DNA from: Actinomycetota bacterium
GTDB taxonomy: Bacteria > Actinomycetota > Thermoleophilia > Solirubrobacterales > Thermoleophilaceae
Reading direction: 5' to 3'
Length of the DNA: 7,844 nt
NCBI GenBank assembly: GCA_005885165.1
Contig: VAXR01000038.1
Coordinates: 1 to 7,844 of the forward strand
The notes below the pieces were generated by a model, which was not told where the DNA came from, searched no databases, and saw only the letters and a program-made list of their open reading frames with translations. Below are positions 1 through 5,991 of this stretch, one piece after another (within the stretch, counting starts at the first letter, position 1; the number at the start of each line of letters is the position of its first letter). The position numbers and the translations under genes were made by a program.

Positions 1-2
1 CC

Positions 3-518
3 AAGCGCTCGCGTCGCGGCTCCCGGGCGACGAGCCGCACGCGCCGTACCTCGGGCAGCGGCGCGACCACCTCGCGGCGCAAGTCGGCCGCGAGGTCCGG
101 TTCGTCGCGCTCAGCGGCCGGCGGAACGCGCAAGCCCGCGCGAGCGAGCTCACGTCGCCGCACCACCAGCGCGAGCGCGCCGGCGACCGTCAAGGCGGAG
201 ACCGGCCCGCCCGCCGGGACGACCGAGCCGCCGGCGGTGGAGCCGGCTCCGGGCGCAGCGGCCGCTCCCGAGCCGCCCGTCCCCAGCGAGCCGACGGCGG
301 TGGAGCCCGCTCCGACCGAGGCGCCGCGCCCCGGCGCCGAAGCTCCGTTCCCGGACGCGCCGCAGCCGGTACCCGCGCCGGATCCCTCGCAGGCACCCGG
401 ATCGCCGCAGGCTGAGGAGGGCGCTCCGGAAGAGGGCGACGAGGAGCGGGAGACGCGGCGCCGGTTCACGCCGACCGAGCCCGCTGGGGTGGAGCCGTCG
501 ACCAGTCGACTCGAGTGA
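3..518 (+). CDS. C-terminal part of a disordered Arg/Ser- then Pro/Glu-rich protein (5' partial)
   Basis: The frame is open from the first bases of the window to the TGA at 516-518, so the gene begins upstream. The visible 171 residues fall into two blocks. Roughly the first 66 are rich in Arg, Lys, Ser, Thr and Gly with no acidic residue, giving a strongly basic stretch like histone-H1-type tails. From about 'VKAETGPP' on, the chain is Pro/Ala/Glu-rich and acidic, ending in a charged segment (EEGDEERETRRR). No domain, membrane segment or catalytic motif is visible, and both blocks look intrinsically disordered. A basic tail may bind nucleic acid or another polyanion, but that is inference. 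A GTG at 237 is internal, because the frame before it is open and of similar codon quality. The stop is 20 bp before the next gene's first GTG, so cotranscription is possible. I do not recognise the protein; since the region is low-complexity, coding status is likely but not certain. Confidence 0.5.
   Translation, partial: KRSRRGSRATSRTRRTSGSGATTSRRKSAARSGSSRSAAGGTRKPARASSRRRTTSASAPATVKAETGPPAGTTEPPAVEPAPGAAAAPEPPVPSEPTAVEPAPTEAPRPGAEAPFPDAPQPVPAPDPSQAPGSPQAEEGAPEEGDEERETRRRFTPTEPAGVEPSTSRLE
225..314 (+). repeat. Imperfect direct repeat inside the Pro/Glu-rich tail
   Basis: The 27 bases at 225-251 recur at 288-314 with two mismatches, a period of 63 bp (21 codons). The encoded repeats read EPPAVEPAP and EPTAVEPAP. 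This looks like internal duplication in a disordered coding segment, not a mobile or regulatory repeat. Confidence 0.55.
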
Positions 519-552
519 CCACTTAACCACACCAGGGTGTGGGTAACTGGTC
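517..552. repeat. 36-bp imperfect palindrome across a stop codon and the next gene's GTG
   Basis: The left arm GACCACTTAACCACACC (517-533) and right arm GGTGTGGGTAACTGGTC (536-552) are complementary at 15 of 17 positions, separated by AG. The mismatches are 526/543 and 522/547. The element includes the last two bases of the upstream TGA and the GTG at 539. As DNA it could be an operator for a dimeric repressor. As RNA it could form a hairpin hiding the GTG at 539. No T-run follows, so it does not look like an intrinsic terminator. Confidence 0.6.
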
Positions 553-937
553 CATCAAGGGCCAGCGACCTATCCTCCAGGCCGTGGAGCGCGGCGAGCC
601 GATCTCGTACATGGTCCTGCAGAAGGGCGTGCGCGTGGAGTCCTCGGAGGGCAGCGAGGTCGGCCGCGTCAAGCGCGTGCTTCAGGTGCCTGAGAAGGAC
701 GTTTTCGACGGGATCATCCTGAGCACCCCGAACGGCGATCGCTTCGCGGACGCCGACGACGTGGACACGATCTACGAGAACGTGGTGGTGCTTCGGGTGG
801 GCGACGAGGGAGCCGCGCTCCTGCCGCGGCCCGACAAGAGCGCCGGGACCATGTCGGCGAGCCCGGATGACGTAACCGAGACCGGGCTCCGCTACGCGGC
901 GCGGCGCGCCTGGAATCGCATCTCGGGCAAGTACTGA
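539..937 (+). CDS. PRC-barrel-like small protein
   Basis: The product is 132 residues from GTG 539. The core from about residue 22 to 87 has the small-barrel pattern of PRC-barrel/DUF2171-like proteins: a turn (VESSEGSEVGRVKRV) of the form 'DG..vG.V..V', then 'EKDVFDGIILSTPNGDRF' and a closing strand 'IYENVVVLRV'. PRC-barrel domains occur in RNA-processing, photosynthetic and stress-related proteins and usually act in protein-protein contacts, so no reaction can be assigned. There is no signal peptide or membrane segment. The C-terminal 40 residues are charged and probably flexible. The start is uncertain. GTG 539 lies inside the 517-552 palindrome and has no good Shine-Dalgarno. GTG 584 (residue 16, giving 117 residues) begins just before the conserved 'GEPISY' and would exclude the palindrome, but it also lacks a clear ribosome site. 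The gene ends 3 bp from the stop of the convergent Ig-like fragment. Confidence 0.75.
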   Translation: MGNWSIKGQRPILQAVERGEPISYMVLQKGVRVESSEGSEVGRVKRVLQVPEKDVFDGIILSTPNGDRFADADDVDTIYENVVVLRVGDEGAALLPRPDKSAGTMSASPDDVTETGLRYAARRAWNRISGKY

Positions 938-940
938 GTC

Positions 941-1075
941 TCAGCTGACCACGAAGCGATCCTGCCCCCGGAAGCGCCCGCTGGACTCGCGGTTGCCCGC
1001 GGCGTCGATCGCGCGCACGCGCAGCCGGTAGCGCCCGGCGGGCAGGTTACGCTCGCGCCACCCGCCGCACGCCGC
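941..1075 (-). pseudogene. Remnant: C-terminal end of an Ig-like/fibronectin-like domain protein
   Basis: Reading the minus strand from 1075 to the TGA at 943-941 gives 44 residues without a start codon. They include WRERNLPAGRYRLRVRAID and then AAGNRES, ending in RFVVS. The 'L.aG.Y.lrvrA.DaaGN.s' pattern is the closing strand region of bacterial Ig-like or Fn3-like domains at the ends of secreted actinobacterial proteins. The fragment is in frame with the channel gene just upstream but separated from it by that gene's TAA at 1078-1076. No upstream portion of an Ig-like gene exists here, because the next sequence codes for the channel. Most likely an older gene lost its 5' part when the neighbouring udgX/channel segment was inserted or rearranged. 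A chance open frame is less likely given how well the residues match the motif. Confidence 0.6.
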
Positions 1076-1711
1076 TTACGGCATGGCCTGGTCGCCCATC
1101 GCCGCCGGGGGCTGGATGCTGCCGCCGCGCTGGGCCAGCGCGTAGTACACGGCCAGCACCGCGTGGAGCGCGAGGCAGGCGGGCGCGCTGATAAACGCCA
1201 CGCCCACGGTGACCGCGTAGATCGGCAACCCCAGGCTGAACCCGATCGTCAGGCGCCGTATCTCGTCGTCGGTGAAGCCGGGTACGAGCAGGCGCCCTCC
1301 GCGTGACGCGTACACCCATACGCTCGAAAACCCCACCGACATCAGGACGAACGTGAGGCTGTACACGGCCGCGGCGACGTGCGAGCGGCCTCCGCCCTCC
1401 TGCAGGTACCGGGCGAGAAGCGCGGTCGAGAACGGGATCAGGACGATCGACATGAGCAGCAGCACGTTCAGCAGGGCGAGCGGCCGCGTCACGCGGGCGA
1501 TCACGTCGACCAGCGAGTGGTGGTTGGACCAGATGATCCCGATCACCAGGAAGCTCACCGCGTAGCTCGCGTAGTTCGGCCAGCGGTTGCCGAGCGAGTG
1601 CCAGAGCGCACTCGTCGAGCTGGCCTCGGGGACCTTGATGTCGAGCACGAGCAGCGTGATCGCCACCGCGATCACGGCGTCGCTGAAGGCCTCGAGCCGC
1701 GTGGTGGACAC
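1076..1711 (-). CDS. TMEM175-like (DUF1211) potassium channel
   Basis: The 211-residue integral membrane protein matches the bacterial TMEM175 family, whose members form tetrameric potassium channels in the cytoplasmic membrane without the classical TVGYG filter. The hallmark N-terminal motif RLEAFSD (residues 5-11) runs directly into helix 1, AVIAVAITLLVLDI, whose hydrophobic residues line the pore in characterised homologues. Further hydrophobic segments lie at about 44-62 (ending in the family-typical IIWSNHHS), 71-92, 107-128, 148-170 and 171-190, giving the expected six helices. I chose GTG 1711 because it sits six codons before the motif with a weak purine-rich stretch (GGCGAAAG) upstream. 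A longer in-frame start at 1834 would add an Arg-rich non-family extension overlapping the glycosylase gene. The gene starts 55 bp behind the udgX stop on the same strand, so cotranscription is likely. A functional link to DNA repair is not apparent. Confidence 0.88.
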   Translation of the reverse strand: MSTTRLEAFSDAVIAVAITLLVLDIKVPEASSTSALWHSLGNRWPNYASYAVSFLVIGIIWSNHHSLVDVIARVTRPLALLNVLLLMSIVLIPFSTALLARYLQEGGGRSHVAAAVYSLTFVLMSVGFSSVWVYASRGGRLLVPGFTDDEIRRLTIGFSLGLPIYAVTVGVAFISAPACLALHAVLAVYYALAQRGGSIQPPAAMGDQAMP

Positions 1712-1766
1712 ACGCTGGCTTTCGCCGCCGGCTCCGCGCCCCCTGCCGCGGGCACACCCCGGCCGC

Positions 1767-2408
1767 TCAGGCGCGGGCGACCAGCTCTTCCGCCACGATC
1801 GCGAGGTCGCGCGCGAAGGCCTCCCGCTCGGCATAGCGCGCCTCGTCGTCGGGTGCGCGCAGGATCGCCGACGGGTGGATCGTGGCCACCACCAGCGGAG
1901 CCAGATCGGACTCGATCGGTTGTCCGCGCTCGCGGCTCACCCTGAAGCCGGCCCCGAGCAAGCCCTTTGCGGCCGTCGCGCCGAGCAGCACCAGCACCTC
2001 GGGCTTGACCACCCGAAGCTCCTCGTCGAGCCACGGCCGGCACGCCTGGATCTCGAAGCGCTTAGGCGTCTTGTGCAGCCGCCGCTTGCCGCGCTCCTCG
2101 AACTTGAAGTGCTTCACGACGTTCGTCAGGTAGACCTCGTCGCGGTCGATGCCGACCTTCTCGAGCGCGCGGTCGAGCTCGCGTCCCGCCGGGCCCACGA
2201 ACGGCCGGCCGGCGCGATCCTCGCGGTCACCCGGCTGCTCGCCGACGAACATCGCCCGCGAGCGTTTGAGTCCCTCCCCGAAGACCGTCTGGGTCGCGTT
2301 GCGCCAGAGGTGACAGCCCTTGCACTCGGCCGCCGCCTTGCGCAGCGCGTCGAGGCTCCTGCGCTCGGGTAGAAAGGGCGTAGCGTCGTTCGGCTCAGGC
2401 TCGAGCAC
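1767..2408 (-). CDS. udgX: UdgX-type uracil-DNA glycosylase (Fe-S family 4/5-like)
   Basis: The 213-residue protein belongs to the uracil-DNA glycosylase superfamily and specifically resembles UdgX, which removes uracil from DNA and stays covalently attached to the abasic site through a histidine. Visible motifs are C29-x2-C32 for the iron-sulfur cluster, the UdgX-type motif A GEQPGD (56-61), PFVGPAG (69-75), TNVVKHFK (95-102), the inserted arginine loop KRRLH (108-112), C123 in ACRPWL, LLGATAAK (141-148) and the HPS motif (178-180). By homology with the mycobacterial KRRIH loop, H112 would be the covalent nucleophile; here Ile is replaced by Leu. Only three cysteines exist in the whole protein, so the fourth cluster ligand is not obvious. 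The GTG start at 2408 gives the family's usual length, though its Shine-Dalgarno is poor. The gene is divergent from the F420 oxidoreductase and is followed on the same strand by the TMEM175-like gene. Confidence 0.9.
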   Translation of the reverse strand: MLEPEPNDATPFLPERRSLDALRKAAAECKGCHLWRNATQTVFGEGLKRSRAMFVGEQPGDREDRAGRPFVGPAGRELDRALEKVGIDRDEVYLTNVVKHFKFEERGKRRLHKTPKRFEIQACRPWLDEELRVVKPEVLVLLGATAAKGLLGAGFRVSRERGQPIESDLAPLVVATIHPSAILRAPDDEARYAEREAFARDLAIVAEELVARA

Positions 2409-2465
2409 TCTTAATCGCGCCTACCCGAAACCGAGAGCCGTCCAAACGAGCGAGAGAGGAGCCAG
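2409..2465. promoter_or_regulatory. 57-bp divergent intergenic region with a strong ribosome site for the oxidoreductase
   Basis: This gap separates the two divergent starts (GTG 2408 on minus, ATG 2466 on plus) and must hold promoters for both unless one is leaderless. The plus-strand Shine-Dalgarno AGAGGAG at 2455-2461, four bases before the ATG, is clear and fixes that start. I see no convincing -35/-10 pair or palindrome. Confidence 0.5.
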
Positions 2466-3314
2466 ATGAAGATCGGCCTCGCGATGTTTCCGACCGATTA
2501 CGCGATCGCACCCGCAGAGCTCGGCCGCCTGGCCGAGGCACACGACTTCGACTGCCTGCTCTTCCCCGAGCACACGCACATCCCGGCGAGCAGGAAGACG
2601 CCCTGGCCCGGCGGCGGCGACCTGCCGGACGAGTACAGCCACACCTACGACCCGTTCGTCGCGCTCGCCCAGGTGGCGGCGGTGACGGAGCGCCTCCTGA
2701 TCGGCACCGGGATCTGCCTGGTCGTGGAGCGCGACCCGATCGTCTGCGCCAAGGAGGTCGCGAGCCTCGACCGCCTCTCCGGCGGCCGCGTGCTGTTCGG
2801 CGTCGGCGCCGGGTGGAACCGGGAGGAGATGGAGAACCACGGAACCGATCCCGGCAGGCGCTTCGGCGTCATGCGCGAGCGCATCGAGGCGATGAAGGCG
2901 ATCTGGACCGAGGACGAGGCCGAGTACCACGGCCGCCACGTCGACTTCGATCCGATCTGGTGCTGGCCGAAGCCCATCCAGGACCCGCATCCGCCGCTGC
3001 TCGTCGGGGGCGGTGGCGATCGCGTGCTGGAACGCGTCGTGGCCTTCGGCGACGAGTGGATGCCCAACCGGGGCCTCGACGACGCGGACGCGCTGGGGCG
3101 GCGGATCGAGGAGCTCCAGCGGCTGGCAAGCGATGCCGGCCGGGGCCACATCCCGGTCACCGCCTTCGGCGCGCCGCGGGACGCCGATCTGCTGCGGCGC
3201 CTGGAGGAAGCCGGGGTGCACCGCGCCGTCTGGTACGTCCCGCCGGTCCCGCACGACGAGGCCGCCTCACGCGTGGAGCACTACGCTGAGCGCGCTGCGG
3301 CGCTCGCCGGCTGA
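2466..3314 (+). CDS. LLM-class F420-dependent oxidoreductase
   Basis: The 282-residue protein has the luciferase-like monooxygenase (TIM-barrel) pattern. The first strand is MKIGLAMFP, followed by the helix and second strand AEAHDFDCLLFPEHTHIP (about 24-40), RLLIGTGICLVVERDP (76-91), and the diagnostic ASLDRLSGGRVLFGVGAGW (99-117), where G112-W117 form the loop near the cofactor. A later strand carries PPLLVGGGG. It most resembles the actinobacterial subfamily exemplified by Rv2161c, which uses reduced coenzyme F420 rather than FMN. Substrate cannot be read from sequence. It is cytoplasmic, with no signal peptide. The ATG is supported by AGAGGAG four bases upstream and the length is normal. 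The sigma factor gene begins 21 to 57 bp downstream on the same strand depending on its true start, so readthrough is possible. F420 dependence is inferred from family membership, not from a residue I can prove. Confidence 0.88.
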   Translation: MKIGLAMFPTDYAIAPAELGRLAEAHDFDCLLFPEHTHIPASRKTPWPGGGDLPDEYSHTYDPFVALAQVAAVTERLLIGTGICLVVERDPIVCAKEVASLDRLSGGRVLFGVGAGWNREEMENHGTDPGRRFGVMRERIEAMKAIWTEDEAEYHGRHVDFDPIWCWPKPIQDPHPPLLVGGGGDRVLERVVAFGDEWMPNRGLDDADALGRRIEELQRLASDAGRGHIPVTAFGAPRDADLLRRLEEAGVHRAVWYVPPVPHDEAASRVEHYAERAAALAG

Positions 3315-3335
3315 GCCGCACGCCAGAGCCGAATC

Positions 3336-4433
3336 GTGTCTCCCCGGTCGGGCCCGGGTATCTTCGTGACCGTGAGTCCCGACGCGACGGCCCTCGACGC
3401 GCGCCTGAACCAGCTGATCGAGGTGGGCGAGCCGATCGGCTGCGTGAACCTGTCGGACCTCGCCGACCTGGCACAGGAGCACGAGCTTGACGAGGAGCAG
3501 GCGCAGGAGCTGCACGAGCGCGTGGAGTCGCGCGGCCTCGAGGTGAGCGACGACTGCGGGCGCGACGGCGTGTCCGAGACGCAGTACGCGAACGGCGAGC
3601 TCACCCAGACGACCACGGACGCCCTCCAGCTCTTCCTCAACGAGGTCAGCCGCCACGAGCTCCTCACAGCCGACGAGGAGATCGAGCTCGCCAAGCGGAT
3701 CGAGCGAGGCGACCTCGAGGCGAAGGAGCAGATGATCAACTCGAACCTCCGCCTCGTCGTCTCGATCGCGAAGAAGTACCAGGGTCACGAGCTGCCGCTG
3801 CTCGACCTGATCCAGGAGGGGATCCTCGGGCTCATCCGGGCAACGGAGAAGTTCGACTGGCGCCGCGGCTACAAGTTCTCCACCTACGCGACCTTCTGGA
3901 TCCGCGAGTCGATCCAGCGTGGCCTCGCGAACCGCGGGCGCACCATCCGGCTCCCCGTTCACATCGGCCAGAGGGAGCGCAAGGTCGCGCGGGTCCAGCG
4001 CGAGCTCTCCGCCCACCTGGGCCGCGACCCGACCGAGGAGGAGGTGGCCGAGGCGGCCGAGCTCTCGGTGGAGGAGGTGCGCGAGATCCAGGACGCCGCC
4101 CGCACCGTCACGAGCCTCGACCGTCCCGTCGGCGAGGACGAGGACAGCGGGTCGCTCGGAGATCTCATGGAGGGCGACGCGGCGCGCCCCGAGGAGGAGG
4201 TGGAGATCTCGCTCCGCGAGGAGGCGCTCCGCCGGGCGCTCGCGTCCCTGCCCGACCAGGAGCGCGAGGTGGTGAAGCTCCGCTACGGCATCAACGGCGA
4301 CGAGCCGACGCCGCTTCGGGAGGCCGGCCGTCGGTTGGGGTTGTCGGCGGAGGGCGTGCGCAAGATCGAGTCGAAGGCGCTCGCGCACCTGGCCACAGCA
4401 CGCGAGCTCGAGGGGCTCAGCGAGGCCGCCTGA
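3336..4433 (+). CDS. RNA polymerase sigma-70 factor, group 1/2-like with divergent promoter-reading residues
   Basis: This 365-residue sigma factor directs RNA polymerase to promoters. Region order (numbered from GTG 3336): region-1.1-like acidic helices at about 20-72, region 1.2 at 94-126, region 2 at 128-210 including LLDLIQEGILGLIRATEKFDWRRG and YKFSTYATFWIRESIQRG in overlapping stretches, region 3 at 211-277, and region 4 at 294-352 ending in the helix-turn-helix LREAGRRLGLSAEGVRKIE. Against E. coli RpoD as I recall it, W433 is F187, Q437 is E191 and T440 is Q194; in region 4.2, R584 is A338, R586 is G340 and Q589 is K343. These residues lie at or near the -10 and -35 contacts, so promoter preference may differ from the housekeeping factor. 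It is therefore probably a paralogue, not the main sigma. Other in-frame GTG starts at 3366 and 3372 are equally plausible; none has a good Shine-Dalgarno. Its end overlaps the convergent glycosyltransferase by 17 bp. Confidence 0.92.
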   Translation: MSPRSGPGIFVTVSPDATALDARLNQLIEVGEPIGCVNLSDLADLAQEHELDEEQAQELHERVESRGLEVSDDCGRDGVSETQYANGELTQTTTDALQLFLNEVSRHELLTADEEIELAKRIERGDLEAKEQMINSNLRLVVSIAKKYQGHELPLLDLIQEGILGLIRATEKFDWRRGYKFSTYATFWIRESIQRGLANRGRTIRLPVHIGQRERKVARVQRELSAHLGRDPTEEEVAEAAELSVEEVREIQDAARTVTSLDRPVGEDEDSGSLGDLMEGDAARPEEEVEISLREEALRRALASLPDQEREVVKLRYGINGDEPTPLREAGRRLGLSAEGVRKIESKALAHLATARELEGLSEAA

Positions 4434-5844
4434 CCAGCACGTCGTAGTGGTAGAGGCGCACCAGCGGGCGGTAGGCGCGCTCGAGGTAGCGGTCGAGCAG
4501 GTGAACCCCTGACGGCCGCCCCCGCTTGTTCGGCTCGCGCCGCGATGAGAGCGGATCCGTCCAACGGATCACGATCGCCGGCCGCGTCCGCTTGAGTGCC
4601 GCCACGGCCTCGCGCTGCTCGCCGATCCGGCTGAGCAGGCCGAAGTCGCGGCCGGTGGGGTTCTCGCGGTTCGTGAGCACGTACAGCAGCGGGTCGTCGA
4701 AGCTCGCGAGGTCGGCGCGCCTCGGCGCAACGTAGATGTAGCCGCCCCGCGGCACCCGCGCATCGACGATCCGTACGACCTCGTCGATTGCCCGCGCCTC
4801 GTGCACTGGCGCCTCCACGCCGTCGGCCGCGCTCGCGTGAATCGTCGCCAGGTGCGGGCGCTGGAACGCCGCGACCACCCGGTTGGCCGTGCCGTGGACG
4901 AGCAGCAGCGCGAACACCGCGCCGGCCGCGACCGCAAGCGCCCGCGGGCGGGCGCGCAGTGCAACCGCCGGCAGCAGCACCGCGAGCGTCACGAGCAGCG
5001 GCTGCGTGTGGAACTCGTCGGTGCGCGAGTGCAGGTAGAGGACGAAGCCCGCGGACAGCACGAGCAGGCCCGCCCAGGACGCTGGCAGCGCGCGCTCGCG
5101 GCGAACCCGCAGCAGCGCCGCGAGGAGGGCCACGCCGGCACCGATCAAGAGCAGCAGCGGCACGTAGAAGTCGAGCAGGTGCTTCAGGTCGCGCGCCACC
5201 GCGCTCGGGGGCCAGGCGCTGAACGCCCCGTGGTACGAGATCGGGAACGGCAGCGTCCACCACCCGGCCTCGCGGAGCGACGTCCCGATCAGCGCGGTGT
5301 ACAGGTGCGGCAGCCCGTCCGTGATCGCGAACGGCAGGTACACGAGCGCGGTAAGGGCGGCCGACCCCGCCGCGTACTCGCCCGCGCGCGCGGGACGCTC
5401 CCGCAGCAGGAAGACCGCGCCGGTCCCGGCGAGGGCGTAAAAGCCGAAGTCGAGCCTGAAGGCGGCGGCCGCGGCCGTCAGCGCCGCCGCACCAGCCACG
5501 CGCGCGCTGGCCCCGCCGCGGCCGGTCGCCACAACCAGCGCCCAGACCACGAACAGGAACGCGAAGGCGAACGGGTTCGCCGTGCGCGGCTCGGCCATGA
5601 CGGTCGCAGCCGCGAGCCAGCCAGCGAGCGCCACCCGCGCGCCCGCCTCCCGCCTCAGCAGGATGAATGCGCCGAGAGCCACGCCCGCATCGGCGAGCGC
5701 GCGGAGGATCCGCCACTGCAGGAGCGACGTCCCGAACACCTTCGAGAAGCCCGCGAGCAGGTAGATCTGGGCCGGTCCGTAGGCCCAGAGGAAGTCGCGG
5801 TAGGGAACCTGGCCGTGCGCTATCCGCCGCGCGGCCTGGAGCAC
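4417..5844 (-). CDS. Polytopic GT-C/PMT-like membrane glycosyltransferase
   Basis: From GTG 5844 the product is 475 residues, a multi-pass membrane protein with an opening PYRDFLWAYGP (14-24) typical of GT-C glycosyltransferases of the ArnT/PMT/family-39 kind. These use lipid-linked sugars on the outer face of the membrane. About eight to ten hydrophobic segments follow up to around residue 310. The C-terminal 140 residues form a soluble domain with VPRGGYIYVAPRR, LLYVLTNRENPT and TRPAIVIRW, matching the periplasmic domain of such enzymes. GTG 5844 is almost certainly not the true N-terminus, because conserved sequence continues upstream (see 5845-5991). The gene lies directly behind tetR on the same strand and may share its transcript. 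Its stop overlaps the end of the convergent sigma gene by 17 bp. The sugar and acceptor are unknown; no other cell-envelope gene is visible nearby. Confidence 0.82.
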   Translation of the reverse strand: MLQAARRIAHGQVPYRDFLWAYGPAQIYLLAGFSKVFGTSLLQWRILRALADAGVALGAFILLRREAGARVALAGWLAAATVMAEPRTANPFAFAFLFVVWALVVATGRGGASARVAGAAALTAAAAAFRLDFGFYALAGTGAVFLLRERPARAGEYAAGSAALTALVYLPFAITDGLPHLYTALIGTSLREAGWWTLPFPISYHGAFSAWPPSAVARDLKHLLDFYVPLLLLIGAGVALLAALLRVRRERALPASWAGLLVLSAGFVLYLHSRTDEFHTQPLLVTLAVLLPAVALRARPRALAVAAGAVFALLLVHGTANRVVAAFQRPHLATIHASAADGVEAPVHEARAIDEVVRIVDARVPRGGYIYVAPRRADLASFDDPLLYVLTNRENPTGRDFGLLSRIGEQREAVAALKRTRPAIVIRWTDPLSSRREPNKRGRPSGVHLLDRYLERAYRPLVRLYHYDVLVRRPR

Positions 5845-5991
5845 CAGGCCCTCGTCGAACGGATCGACCTGGCGGAGGATCGTGAACGCCGAGATCGCCG
5901 CCCCGCCGAGCAGGAGCAGGGCGATCGCGACCGGCTCCCGCTCAGGCTTTGTGAACGCGTCCGTCCGGATGGAGCTACGAGTATTCCGCAG
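5845..5991 (-). other. Coding-like N-terminal extension of the glycosyltransferase without ATG/GTG/TTG
   Basis: In frame with the glycosyltransferase, the minus strand is open from GTG 5844 back to a double TGA near 6046 inside tetR. The stretch encodes a hydrophobic helix (VAIALLLLGGAAISAFTIL), then RQVDPFDEGLV leading straight into the conserved part. The DPFDEG (5865-5848) sits where GT-C enzymes carry their catalytic acidic loop after the first helix. No in-frame ATG, GTG or TTG exists here. The best candidate is CTG 5991, preceded by GGAG with a five-base spacer (6000-5997), which would give 524 residues and overlap tetR's last codons by 17 bp. ATC 5970 is a second, weaker possibility. 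Confidence 0.6.

Noticed and set aside
150..530. A minus-strand open frame of 126 codons opposite the first partial gene
   Set aside because: The product is mainly Arg, Leu and Gly with irregular hydrophobic runs and no motif. The plus frame is open from the window edge, although both are low-complexity, so the choice is not absolute.
517..552. Reading the palindrome as an intrinsic terminator for the first gene
   Set aside because: No T-rich run follows on either strand, and the element sits over the next gene's possible start codon.
1712..1834. A 41-residue N-terminal extension of the TMEM175-like protein
   Set aside because: It is Arg/Gly/Ser-rich, unlike the family, and overlaps the 3' end of udgX. 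GTG 1711 places the hallmark motif at the usual distance from the start.
3359..3364. TATCTT just upstream of the GTG codons at 3366 and 3372, as a -10 element for the sigma gene
   Set aside because: No matching -35 element is visible at a normal distance and the hexamer is short, so the evidence is insufficient.
3267..4388. A 373-codon open frame on the minus strand opposite the sigma factor gene
   Set aside because: It is exactly antisense to a well-supported sigma-70 gene. The product is a Leu/Arg/Glu-rich composition artefact of high-GC codons with no family motif.
4283..5716. A 477-codon minus-strand frame offset within the glycosyltransferase
   Set aside because: Arg/Ala/Gly-rich out-of-frame shadow; the real frame shows membrane helices and conserved motifs.
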